From positions 1 through 22,962 of the forward strand of contig NW_005434363.1 of the NCBI RefSeq assembly GCF_000315625.1: DNA of 22,962 nt, read 5' to 3'. The translations under genes and the position numbers were made by a program. The notes below the pieces were generated by a model. That model had not been told where the DNA came from and ran no database searches. It saw nothing but the letters and a program-made list of their open reading frames with translations. Positions 10,713 through 21,776 of the stretch are shown here, piece by piece; within the stretch, counting starts at the first letter, position 1; the number at the start of each line of letters is the position of its first letter. The DNA is from Guillardia theta CCMP2712. Lineage: Eukaryota > Cryptophyceae > Pyrenomonadales > Geminigeraceae.

Positions 10713-12308
10713 GTTGTTTGAGGTGAATCTAGCAAGTGTCGATTGGTTCCGATCCTTCAGAGCAACGAGGAAGCAAGAGACTCACTGCTTCAAGTGCTCT
10801 TGGCCTTCACTTCCTCTCCTTCTCGCTGTCTCTGTGCCTGGGTAGCTTCCTCCTCTTCACCTCCTTGGTCTACCTCCAGCTCAAGCAAGCTGCAGACGAC
10901 TGCAATGTCCCGTCGCTATGGCGAGGGGAACGGAGACTACCCCTCAGATCATTATTCCACTTTTTTCCCACCCAAATACCGGTGTACTTGTTTTTTTCCT
11001 TTTCTCATTACCACAGAATTATTGAGTAAATGTTTTTCATATACCTGTTCACCGATGGGAAAAAATCCTCTACCTTCACATCGAGGGGTATTTCAGGACA
11101 TTGCATATTATTTCAGTAATATTTGAAATAATATATTTATATTTCAAAATAAAATGAAGACTTTCATGGACTGAAGCGGAATCTGCCCTGCCCTCAGGAA
11201 TGAAGGAGGGGTCTCAGAAGTCGCCTACCCCTCTTCATGGCACCCCTACCCCTTGATTTGTTTCATCACCCCAGCAAACAATTACGTTTACGGGGGTACT
11301 AAACCATTGCCCGAAGGCACCTACCCCTAATATTTTAGTTACACCCCGTCATGTTCACCCCCTCTTTCTCCCAATCTTACAGCTGTTTATCAGGGTGGGT
11401 CCCATTTACCAACCCCGCCTCAATACTTAAAAAAGTATTTTGGATATATAAATATATTTGTGTTTTGTATTGATCCTTGGACACTGTCGATCTGTTTCAG
11501 TTTTATATTTAAGTTTATTCTTTCTACAAATTAATAATAAATTACTCAATTTATAAATTGAATTACCTGTAAGTTGTGCTGGTATGTCTTGAGTAAATAT
11601 TTTAAAATCACAGGGTGAAGAGCCACGGAAGGATGGCCAAGGCGGGGTTGGGAAACAACGAGGAGGAGGAGGAGGAGGAAGAGGAGGAGGAGGAGGAGGA
11701 GGATAGGAGGGGAAGGATAGGAGGAGTAAGAGGAGGAGGAGGAGGAGGAGGAGGAGGAGGAGGAGGATTACTAGAGGCAGGAGTCTTGAGGATAATGAAA
11801 AGAGCTCAATCTCGATCTCCAGTTGAATGATGAAGGATGAAAGAACAATATGATAGTGTTAGATTCCGAACTCGCCCGCACGTTGGACGGCAAAGTATAG
11901 GTCAAGCCTGTTGTCATGGATGGGAAGTTGCTGTAAGAAACAACTAGTAAGGGCAGATGAATTCTTAAGAACTTCGCCATGAACAGATGTAGTTTTGATA
12001 TTTCAGCGAACTCTGCGAGATTGGTCACGATGATTCGTTGAATCGTCATCCTGATGCTGATTGTGATCCTCCTGCATGTTGTTTAGACACAGATTTGCTT
12101 TCCAACTTTTGAGCTTGACTTCTTGCATTCTTATTTATTTCATGTTGATGCATCTGCAACCTTTGGCTTGTATCCCCTGGCCTCCACAGTGTCGTATCAG
12201 AGCTCATGTCTTAGTTTCATGCCTCAATCCCCCGTAGAAGTTTGCGGCGAGTCCCATAGATAACGCAACATTCACTTTCCATGTCTGATGTGTCTGCCTG
12301 CCCTACAG
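10713..12308. other. AT-rich spacer with CCCCTACC tracts and GGA repeats
   Basis: The space separates two divergently oriented genes, so both promoters should lie here. 11130-11600 is strongly AT-rich. 11205-11400 carries several C-rich tracts of the form CTACCCC. 11660-11704 and 11729-11766 are GGA repeats. The end (12299-12308, pyrimidine-rich then ACAG) looks like a 3' splice site just before the collagen start codon, so a 5' untranslated exon probably lies upstream. I see no convincing coding region. Confidence 0.6.
11658..11766 (+). repeat. GGA trinucleotide repeat block
   Basis: Two GGA/GAG runs (about 11660-11704 and 11729-11766) separated by a GA-rich spacer, in the intergenic region upstream of the collagen-like gene. 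Confidence 0.85.
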
Positions 12309-14142
12309 GTGGCTGCTGCCATGCTTGAGAACCGAAGCATTGCAGCGATCTATGCTGCATGCTTTACTGTTGTTCTTGGGGTAGTGCTGCTGGCGTATCA
12401 TCATGCACCCACGGAGCTCTACCAGCTCCTCCCAGCAGTGCCCATGAACAACCAGAGGACCCTAGCGCAGATGCTCGACCAGTTCCACGTGGCTGGCGCC
12501 ATGGAGGTCCCCGAGCACCCTCCAGGCATGCCCTACGTCAAGACTGATCCCATCGGAAGCTTCGAAGTCACCACACCCAACGGTGACTCCCTCGGCAATG
12601 TCAGGATCAAAACGCTGCCTGCCCCGGCTGCCCCGCCCCCCACGATCATCCGGTTTGGAGACGTTGCTGTGTCTGCCGCTGGTTGCCCGACGTGCCCAGT
12701 CCTGGATGAGGAGGCTGCGAAGAAGCAGAAAGAGGACATGGAGGAGAACGACATCAAGCTTAAGAGGCTAGAGGCCGTTGCGCAGAGGAACAAGGAGCGA
12801 CTCGAGCACGGCCTGGAAGTGATGAAGTCCCTCAAGGTTCTGCGCTGTCATGCTCCCCTGCGTGCATTGTGAAATCTCGTTGCTTCAGGAAACTCTGCAG
12901 ACGTATCTGTTCGACATCAAGGAAGGGCTCAGGAAGGAGGACGAGAACATCGAAACCCACCTCATTGAGAAGGAGAAGGAGGCAAGGAGGAGGCCAAGGG
13001 GTTGTGCCTGCGATCCGCTAACTGGGCCCTGTAGATCGGTCCTCAAGGACCCCAGGGTCCTCCAGGCTACGACGGCGAACCAGGACTTCCAGGACACCCA
13101 GGGATCCAGGGAAGCCGGTGTGTTGCTCGATGTGTGCTCGTCCTTCGCCGCTCATGCTGATACTCCCTAGTGGCCTCCGTGGGAAGACGGGAGAGCAGGG
13201 AGGGATCGGGATAAGGGGCGCTGCAGGCCCGCCCGGCAAGCCTGGCCCGATGGTGTGCGGAAGAGGAATGCAGGAGGGTGCAGGCCTGACCTGTGGACAG
13301 GGAACGGTTGGACCCAAGGGAGTGCCAGGGCCCGAAGGACCTATGGGTCCACCAGGTTCTGAGATCTCGTGCTGGTGGGGTAGTCTGTCGAAGTGACGTC
13401 GGCGTTCACAGGGGTCCCAGGGCCTGTTGGTCCATCCTCTACCGAGCTCAAGTGAGTCAGAGGGGACGAAGAGGATACAGGCGACTGAGAACGCTGGCAG
13501 GTGCTCGAAGATCGGAGGGTTCATCTACGATGGGATCTGCCTTAAGTCAGTCACTATCAACAAGGACGAGGACAAGTTCCCGAAGCAGTGCAAGTGAGTC
13601 CTGCAACATCTCCTCCTCTCATAGCTGACGCCTTCTCCTCCCCCTCCTTTCTGCCTACCCTCCGTCAGGCCCTGGACTCCTCACAAGAAGTGGCTCAAAG
13701 CCGAGTGGATCGCCATTAAGAACATGTTCTCAGTGAGTGGACGGGAGCAAAGTTGCAACCGTTAGCTGACGATCCTGTCAAGGTCAAGCCGACAACCTCC
13801 AATATAGATTCCAAGGTCAGTCAGTAAGCCCTATGACTTTGACAGTTGCGCTGACGTTTTCGTGCCAGATGGACGGAGGAAGATGCGATAACCACGCAGC
13901 TATCATGTCCTTCACTCAAGATGAAACAGCTTCTAAGGTATGGACTTGTCATTGTATTCTTGCCCCCGCTCACTGTCGTTGTAGGTTTGGTTGAACCAGC
14001 GCACTTTCGACTTCCAACCAACATTCGCGGGACAGACGGTTTGACTGCACCTGTAGCACCTGTTCATGCTTCTAACTTGCTCGCGCAGTGTACTCTATAC
14101 AATGCAGAAGACACTATTGCAATTTACGCCTGCGTTGTTTGA
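12309..14142 (+). CDS. Type II membrane-anchored collagen-like protein with coiled coil and C-terminal Cys domain
   Basis: Predicted 413 residues, ATG at 12321. Exons: 12309-12836, 12889-13000, 13048-13117, 13171-13252, 13301-13355, 13412-13451, 13501-13593, 13669-13732, 13783-13815, 13869-13937, 13985-14038, 14089-14142 (TGA). Introns are 47-75 bp; exon lengths sum to 414 codons. Residues 1-7 are a short N-terminal tail; 8-26 form one membrane span (IAAIYAACFTVVLGVVLLA). A Pro-rich stretch follows, with CPTCP at 122-126. Residues about 129-208 are highly charged and heptad-like (DIKLKRLEAVAQRNKERLEH), predicting a coiled coil. Residues 210-287 are 26 uninterrupted Gly-X-Y triplets (GPQGPPGYDGEPGLPGHPG and onward), and the triplet register is kept across five splice junctions. 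Residues 288-413 contain six Cys and are Trp/Phe-rich; I do not recognise this domain, though a divergent C-type-lectin-like fold is possible. The topology implies an extracellular or lumenal trimer. Confidence 0.85.
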
Positions 14143-14351
14143 AAGCTCCTCATTGTTTATTTTCCAATAGAAACAAAAGAAACACATGGGTGTAGTTAGT
14201 GACGACTGCTTTAAACATGGCGGAGGGGAAAGAGACATGAAGCGAAGGGCATGGCTCGTTTCTTGTACATCCTGATGTTTACTCAAGTGATGTGACGCTC
14301 GGGTCTGCTCGTATTCTGACGGCTCTACAAGGGGAAAAACCTCCGGCTGCA

Positions 14352-14596
14352 TCACTCGGGTGGAACAGCTCGGCTCACAAAGCAAGCTGTTGCCGTCGCA
14401 ACATCGCATGGAGTTCCTGGAGAAGTTCTAGAGGCTACCTGCTTCCGCTGAGGAGTATGCGAGGGGATACAGAGCGCCGCGCTGCCGCTTCCCCCTTCTG
14501 ACTCGAGCTCGTCCACATCCTTCACCTCCAGGCGCTCAAGGGGGTCACAGCTGCTTCCAGTGATGAAGCCGCTGGCACTTTCCGGCTGCTGCACTC

Positions 14597-14630
<34 letters not shown>

Positions 14631-15428
14631 GTTGCATTCGACGGCCTCCGGCCAGCTCACCTTGTGCAGCTGCTCTTTACCGGGGGGGCCGACATACTCG
14701 GGCGACAGGAAAAATTCTTTCGTATGGAGGTCGATGCACCTGTGCATGACATGGAAGCTCCCAGCCTGGAACTTGCCGACCCTGAGGTGAGTGGCAGGAG
14801 CTGAGAGGATGCAGAGGTGCTTGCGGCTCCTCCTCTTGAAGTCGGAGACGCAGGTCATGTCGAGAGGAGCGATCGCTTTCCTCTTCCTACGGTACATGAG
14901 CGTTCCGTCGCATGGGTCAGTCTTGGCATCTGCCCCGCACGAGTCGGACGAGGAGGCGCAGGCTGCCTGGTAAGTCTCGGCTTCTGAAAATCCTGAGAGG
15001 TCCGAGGAAGCCGATCTCCCCGGTGTCTTGCACGAGTTGTTCTCGCTAGATGCTGCAGGAGCAGCCTGGGCCGTCGGAGGAAGGTGTACGATCTCAGGCC
15101 ACTTCACGACATGGCTCTCTTTCTCGTCCTCTGGGCCCACGTATGTAGGATAGAAGAAAATTTCCTGCGTCCTGGCATCTAGACACTTGTGCAGCTGATA
15201 GAACTCCCCTGCGTTGACGGTGCTCAACCTCAGATGGGTGGCCGGCGCCGTCAGGACGCAAGCTTGGTCGTTGTTTCTTCGGCAGAAGGGCTGAACGCAG
15301 TCCATCTTGATGGGTGATATGATTTTTCGCTTCCTCCTCTCCATCAGAGTCATTCTCCTCGGAGAGGGAGGCGCTGGCTTGTGCGACGAAGCGTGCATGC
15401 CTCCCTGCTTCGGTGCATGCGCGTCCAT
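14352..15428 (-). CDS. Protein with two tandem copies of an unrecognised Cys/His-containing domain
   Basis: Predicted 358 residues in one exon. I chose the ATG at 15428 because a 3' splice site (TCCCGCAG, ending at 15430) lies just upstream and the frame before it is not protein-like. Residues 31-113 and 180-263 are copies of one domain. Each starts with RRKRK, then M-x-C-V, x-RR, C-x-L-x-APATHLR, AG-x-F, H-[KR]-C-[LI]-D, T-x-E, P-x-YVGP and WPE-x-V. Two Cys-containing segments plus a conserved His-x-Cys could hold a metal or disulfides, but no catalytic motif is evident. The basic RRKRK could act as a nuclear signal or DNA contact (inference). Between the copies lies a Ser/Ala-rich linker; after the second is a short Gln-Glu repeat (EQEQEQEQEQE) encoded by the same hexamer that fills dynein introns. 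I do not recognise the family. The gene converges on the collagen gene. Confidence 0.75.
14597..14634 (-). repeat. CTCCTG hexamer repeat within coding sequence
   Basis: About six CTCCTG-type units on the + strand. On the minus-strand gene they read as a Gln-Glu repeat after the second domain copy. The same hexamer occurs in the dynein introns. Confidence 0.85.
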
Positions 15429-18381
15429 CCTGCGGGACCAGAGGTGAGCTGCTGTGCAGGTTGCAAACACGGGGAGGTTGGGGGAGATAGTTGCTTGCAA
15501 TGAAGACAAGGATACAAGACCATGTGATACACCTAAAGACTTATTCTGCACCATCCTTCCCCTACTGTTATATTGAGTCGCTTCTCCATTATCAGGGTTT
15601 ATCACGATATCGAGACAACAATTTTGTCACTGCCGACAAGATCTTTGTTTCTCTAACTAAACACTCCATATAAAAATCATTTCATCATGCGAAATCACTG
15701 GTAAAAACAAGATCAATCCCGAATTTTCTCGAACATGTTCACGCAGTATCCTCTTTGCAGATCTTCACCTAAAGATCTTTCTGTCCAACACACGGCTGTC
15801 TCCCTAGAATTCATCCACCTCTCTTCCTCACTCATTATCTCTTGTTTTCAAGCGCCATTTTCCTTGTTTCCCCCTTCCTCTCGACCATCATCGACCTCCT
15901 AATCTGCTCTGTCGCCGCCATCTCGTGCGATTTTCGTAAAGTCGGCCACCCGACCCACCCTTTACTCTCTGTATACCCTACCCCCTCATGCATGGACCCA
16001 CTTGAATACTCCACTACCCCCCTCCATCAAGCATTCCCCCTTTATTTTTCCTTAGGAAGGATAACCCCTACCCTTTATTTACCATACCATTTCCGATACA
16101 TCCCCTACCTGTCTACCCCCCACCCCCTACTTTCCCCCATATGTGGTGATGATCAACTGCACATGACAATGGACCCCTGATACCCCTACCCCCACACCAA
16201 ATCCAAAAAGACCCCCTTTACCCCTTTCAAATAACGGTATGTGTAGGGTGGGGTAGTGAAGAGGACCCTTTGGTCGGATTGATGGAGTCGCCTTAGGGAC
16301 CGACCACCCCTACCCTACTCAAATTTTCGATGACCCCCTTTGTCCATGAGCACGCCGGGTTCTTTGTTGGAATATCCACCGGTTTCTGACCACCCCTACC
16401 TCTCTCGACCGCCCGAACGAGGAAAACATCTAAAATAGTTTTAGATGGCAGTGTTTGCAGAAAATAATCGCGGCAGGGTCAATGATTGACTTGTTTCTCC
16501 TCAAACTATTACCAAATATACATACATGCCTTTGTAAATATTCAAATATCATGATTTGATTTTGAACCTTTGCAGGTGAGTACGGAATAAGTTTGAAATA
16601 AGTACACTTGTCGAAAATCCGTCCCCATTCCACGTTCTACAGACCCATCATCACCCCCACCCCCCAGTCTTCGAATCATGGGGTGCAGGGGGGCATAGTA
16701 TGCACATAGGTGGGGTAGTTGACTACCAGCGGACGTGCTCTCATTAGATGCATTGGAGATTTAAGGATGTTCATATTGTATTAGTATGTTATTTAATACT
16801 TCAGGGAACTACAGGGTGATAGTAAATTGTGCGATCCCAAAGCTCAGAGGGCCGGTGGTTGGGTCATGGGGCTACGGATATATGGGGTGGTGTCGCACAA
16901 TTTTGAAAAGAGTGGGGTGGGGTGGTCTTCCGGAATCCCTGGATCTAAAAATATTTTTGTATAAAAAGGAATTAGATCCGCTCGTGCGTTTTTTTTCAAA
17001 GATCTCGATCTGCCACGAAGAAAGTCTTCTTCGCAGTGTTACCCCACCCTCTATTAAATCTAAGAAGAGGGGTAGGGGTCAAACTTGGGGAGTTCTAAAT
17101 TGTTTTTATGGTTTACCGCAATGAATTCATGGTGAAAAGGAATCCTTTGAAAATTGAAAAGGCGGTGAGATACGATTGAAGTTTGAAAAGAGTTATGTTC
17201 GCACTCTCCCCCTATATGCACGTGTGATCGTCGTTGTGATGCAGCAGGATGTGCAACGGTCATTGCGACTGTAACGATCTTCAGCCTTCGTTGAGAGAAT
17301 GGGGTGTCGTTACAAGATTTCCCTTTCCACAACATTGAAAAAACTCTTTTTCACATCTTCAGTACTGCGCCCCCATTTTTAAATGTGTTTTAGTTGTACC
17401 GGTAGATGATTGAAAAAGGTTTTAAAAAGGAGGGCTGCACCCCAATCTCCCTAGGGTCTCGAAGCAGGACCCCCTTGACATTTTTCACTCCCATTTTTCT
17501 GGGGAAATGTACCCGTCCTATCGGGAGCAATGGACATGAAGGACCCCCTTTGCTTGATTCCTCTAATACGACTGTGGTCCGCAGACATGGGTCATAGAAG
17601 GTGTCAGTCATGGGTGGGGTACACAAATGTAGGGGTGCTTGGAAGCGGGTTTCCTCAGAAACCTGTGTGTGGGGTCCAGTATTTGGTTCATTCGTGGGGT
17701 GGGTAGTAGTTGAAACCCGTATCGATATTTGTAAATTTTGAGACATGTACCCCCATACGGAAACATTCTATCTATAAATTTGAAATTTATCATGATAGTT
17801 TGATGGATAATTTTCAATATTGAAGCTTTTAAAATGAACTGAAACTTTGTTGTTTTGAGGCGTTCCAGAAGGGGCGTATTTATGTGGGTGAAACAAATTT
17901 CAATAGGGTACCAGCAATCTAATTGTTTATAATTTCAACCTTTGAACAAATATTTCAAACATTATTTGAGTCCGAATTCAAAAAGAAATTTGTTGGGCTT
18001 GCGAAAATGCAACGGGGGTTGTGGGGTATTGCGATGGCCAATGTTGGTGTATGGGAAGGCAAAGCAGGAGCAGGAAGAGCATGAGGAGAGTGTTTCATGA
18101 ACTATCAGACTGTTGATCTCGTGAGAGCTGAGTGGATATGGAAAGCAGGGTTTGTCATGCAGTGAAGTGGAAGACTTTGCGTTGTCTAACACGCTCAAGA
18201 CTCACTTTGCTTGTCACAGCAGGTACAAGACTGCTCGTGAGAGATGCCTGGTTGAGCCAGAGGAATCAAGTCAAAGTTTGAACGCGATTGATTCCGCTGA
18301 GCTGGTGGGTCTTGATAGGAGAGGTCCCAGGCAGTCTCGTGCTCCAGACAGTGATACCTTGCACGCTGACAAAAAGAGGGC
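15429..18381. other. Gene-poor region with CCCCTACC/GGGGTAGG tracts
   Basis: About 3 kb with no reading frame I can support. C-rich tracts (CCCCTACCC and variants) dominate 15940-16400. The complementary G-rich form is seen at about 16235-16256, 16680-16720, 16860-16925, 17065-17092, 17605-17635 and 17690-17710, with further C-rich tracts near 16630-16665 and 17440-17560. Between tracts the sequence is AT-rich. The 5' exon and promoter of the minus-strand duplicated-domain gene and the promoter of the HAD gene should lie at the two ends. Confidence 0.6.
15940..17760. repeat. Dispersed CCCCTACC-type degenerate repeat blocks
   Basis: More than a dozen CCCCTACC-like tracts in both orientations are spread through this stretch, and similar tracts occur at 11220-11400. 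Around 16190-16256 a C-rich tract is followed by its G-rich complement, an inverted arrangement. No transposase or reverse transcriptase frame is visible. Confidence 0.5.
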
Positions 18382-20777
18382 ATGGCAGCGAACTTTATGT
18401 ACATTGCGCTTGCTACAATCTGCTTCTCCTTCTTCCTTCTAGAAGCATCCTGCGAGTACGAGCCATGGTCAACCAAGTAGACAACAATCTCTCTCCCCCT
18501 GAAACATTCTCTCACAGCTGTTGTGCAGATTCAACTCCATGGAGAATACCTTGGACAAGGCCTTTGTGGCGTCTAACCCTGGAAGACCGCTCAATCACGT
18601 CTTGAAGATCCCACAGAAGCGTCCCAGTCGGCATTTCCTCCAAGCTGACCATGAGAAGAATCGTATTTTGCTGGAGTCACAACTCAAGGAGGGTGCCCCG
18701 CCCAGGGTAGCGGGAGCCGTGGGCAGGTTCAAGGACGAAGAGTTGGAGGATGAGGTGCAGCATCAGCCCCACAAACGTCTCAACGTCCTATGCCTGCTTG
18801 ACTTGGACATGACATGCTTCTGGGGAAACGATGCCAACGATCTGGTGGGTGCGATCGCGGAGGAGGGATGGGGGTTGGGAAGAGGTATTTTGGGTGGTGA
18901 TTGAGGTGGCAGGGATGTGCAATGCTGTGGATGCAACGGAGCAAGGAAGATTTGAAGGATCTGGTATCGAGAACATGGTGTGAGGAAGTTTTTTTGTGAC
19001 TCGGAGCGTCAGTACCGGCTGCTCTGGAACGAAGAGGCGAACCGTGCGCTGGATGAGCTCTCAAAGTTCCACGATCGCAAAGTTTGCATTTACACCATGA
19101 GATCCGCCTTGCTCATGTGATGATGGTGACTGTGTTGCTGAGTCGTCTCTGACGTCAAGGAAGGTATCATTCGTGCTTCCGAAGGGCGACGATAGCCCTT
19201 CGATGGGACCCGTCCTGGCATTACGAGGAGGTTGGCTTTGCTGTGTTGGTGGTTGCATCGGCCACTGACGAAGGGACGCGGTTGAAGGTGATCGAGATCG
19301 ACGGGGAACTGAAGTCAGTTCACATCCTACGCATTCCTGGAAGCATCACTGACCCCAAGGAGATCCTGCAAACATATTCCGGTGGGGGCGGAGTAGGCGG
19401 CACGTGCGAGGGTAGTGAAGGAAGAGTTGGCAGGTGACGAGCCTCTGCTCGACCTCGAGGAGCGTGATATCGGCATGTGCCTCCTCCGGCTCCTCACAGC
19501 TCGTGACGTCCTCAAGGTATCTCCACTCTGCTCCCCCCCCTTTCCCCTCCAAAAAATACACCTCCCTGCCGTCGTCAACAGCTCTGGAGCAGATTCTGCT
19601 CCTCGCACGTTCTTCTACTTGGTCAACGATGTTGATGTCAACGTGGCAGGAGAAGCTGGGCCTGGAAGAAGCTCCGGAGACTCTCGTGACTTGCAGCGTC
19701 AAGGACGTCGTGTTCGCCGCAGAGTGCGTGGGGCATGTTGGAAAGGATCACCGGGCCTTCCTATGGGACGACAACGAGGTAGGAAGAGTACCTTGCATGC
19801 CTTAGCCCCCAAGGAGGGAGGTGGGGCTTACAAACCCTGTCAGCTGTTGAAGAATCGTCGGAATGTCTGATGGTCAAGAAGTTCGATCGGCTACCGGCAG
19901 CAAGCAGGTTCAGTGGTACGGCTCGAAGAGCGCACAGACTGAGACTTTTCCTCCAGGAAGCAGCTACTTGACTTCCTTGAAGTTCACCTGCCGCTACAGG
20001 TACCACTTGGGGCGAGGGAAGAGCCTTAAGACCGTAGGGGAGGAGGGGGAGAGGGAAGTGAAAGCATAAAAAGGAAGGGATGGGCAAGGCGGAGCTCCAG
20101 AGTTTGTGACGTGACCGCAGGGTCTGAGCCCTAGGCTGAAAGACTTTCTGCTTGGCGCTCCCGAGACTTCTCGCGTGTTAGAGGAGGAGGACGGAAGGGT
20201 TGCAGAGGCCTCGCCCCTTGGTGAAGGAAGCGAAGAGGAGGAGGCTGTGGCGGTGGAGAAGCCGAGCGGGGACCTTCGGTGGATCATTAGGAAGCGGTCG
20301 AGGGGGATTCTTGAAATCACATCCAGCGATGTTTGGTCGCTGCCACTGCTTCCAGGGCTGAACAGGTGAGGACGAAGAGAACGAGAAAGATAAGGGAGGG
20401 AAGGAGGAGCAAGGGAAGGAGGAGAGAGGAGACGAGTTGTGACGTGTTGAGCGCAGGCGATGGGCTACACGGACCATCGCGAGGATGGGAAGCAACGCGG
20501 ACATAACGGTGCAGGCGATCAAGAGGTAGTTTGAAGCTCTAGTCGTGTCAAGGGAGGAGACGGAGCGAGGGGGCGAGGGGGCGAGGGGACGAGGGAGGAG
20601 GAGCTCATGTGCTGCTGGCAGGTCATGGTCACGGACGATTGAGCGCATGGGGAGCGGGGTGAGGAAGAGAGAAGAGGAGGTGGAGCGGGGAGCTGATGAG
20701 GATCGCAGGTAGAGACGATGCTGAAGGCGATGACGGGGGACGTGAATTTCCATGATGCGGCAGGAATTGCTGCGTGA
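18382..20777 (+). CDS. Signal-peptide protein with HAD-type (MDP-1-like) phosphatase motifs
   Basis: Predicted 478 residues. Exons: 18382-18476, 18529-18844, 19013-19116, 19164-19381, 19434-19516, 19650-19778, 19879-19907, 19957-19999, 20121-20365, 20457-20525, 20622-20658, 20709-20777 (TGA). Exon lengths total 479 codons and phases match throughout, but several internal boundaries are my best choice among options. Residues 1-24 form a signal peptide (MAANFMYIALATICFSFFLL...). HAD motif I is LNVLCLLDLDMTCFWG (D123, D125, T127). Motif II may be the Thr of VCIYTMRS or the Ser of VVASATDE. Motif IV is FLWDDNE (D312, D313), followed by KQLLDFLEVHLP, a usual HAD-domain ending. The DxDxT-W and late DD pattern resembles magnesium-dependent phosphatase-1. 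After the phosphatase part comes an acidic stretch (about 359-385) and a C-terminal tandem repeat containing RTI-x-RMGS twice. Substrate and compartment are unknown. Confidence 0.6.
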
Positions 20778-21195
20778 GCATAAGGAGGATGAAGGAAGGC
20801 CTGCCCAGCTGTTGGGACTGAGAGGGAGAGGGTAGGACTGGAGGACTAGGGGAGAGTACCTTCATACATTGAGGGAGGTTTTGACAAGGGAGGAGGAGGA
20901 GGAGGAGCTGTACGAGGAGCTGTAAGAGGGGGTGTGCAGGATGGAAGGGGGGGGGGAGTTGAAGTGTGTACTATAGTAGTGAGGATGTGAAGTAGTTTGA
21001 GGATCTGTATGAATGAGAAGTGACGGTTACCATATGAAAACATGTGAGGGTGGTAGTCTTACATACATTGATCACTCCTCCTCCTCCCCATCCTCCTCCT
21101 CCTCTTCCTCCCTTGCCCTCTCCTCGTCTACATCACAACATCTCGGAGTTCCTAATTCCAATTCTCTCGCCGTTGACATCACTCGCTCGTCCTCT
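20778..21195. other. Short convergent spacer; nothing recognised
   Basis: The spacer sits between the stop codons of the HAD gene (+) and the PDZ gene (-). It is G-rich on the + strand up to about 20960, including a GGA run near 20888-20909 and a run of nine G near 20947-20956, then mixed. Both 3' untranslated regions should lie here. Confidence 0.5.
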
Positions 21196-21741
21196 CTACT
21201 TCGATCTCATCCTCTCACACTCGAGGAAGAAAGGAGTGTCCGTCTCAGTCACGCAGAACCCAACCATTGCCCGTGAGCCCTGCACAACCTTGTCAGCTCC
21301 TTCCTCTCCTTCCCCCTCCCTTCTCCTTTCCTTTCCTCTCCTCCCTTCCCCTCCACTCCCCTCTCCTCTAACACCCTCTCCTCTCCTGTTCCTTTGCCCC
21401 ACCTCTCCTGTTCTCCTCCCCCTCCACTCCTTGTCTCGTTCCTCTTCTTCTCCTTCCTCCTCCCTCCTGCCTCGCCTGTCCCACCGTCCTCTCTCCTCAC
21501 CTCTGGACCCATGATCAGGCTCCCGAGCTCGGTCTGGCTGATACCGCAGCACCTGCAGAGGATAAGACGAGCCCGTCGGTTGCTCCTCCCTCTTTTCTTC
21601 TGCCCTCCTCTTCTTCTCTCCCTCCCCTCACACCCCTCGTCCGTCGTCTTCCTTGTCTTTTCTGCTTCCAAACACATACATCTTCCTCCTCCCCTTCACG
21701 TCGACATATCCCTCCCCTGCTCCTGCCCCTGCCCCTGCCCC

Positions 21742-21776
<35 letters not shown>

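Noticed and set aside
14039-14044. Stop of the collagen-like gene at TGA 14042-14044
   Set aside because: A 50-bp intron (14039-14088) of the usual size removes this stop and joins to an exon that supplies the last two of six cysteines.
18195-18515. 106-residue minus-strand frame
   Set aside because: It overlaps the signal-peptide exon of the HAD gene on the other strand and shows no motif.
19779-19870. Early stop of the HAD gene after WDDNE via the first acceptor at 19843
   Set aside because: Using the AG at 19877-19878 joins in phase to a frame that continues with a typical HAD ending and an overall consistent 12-exon model.
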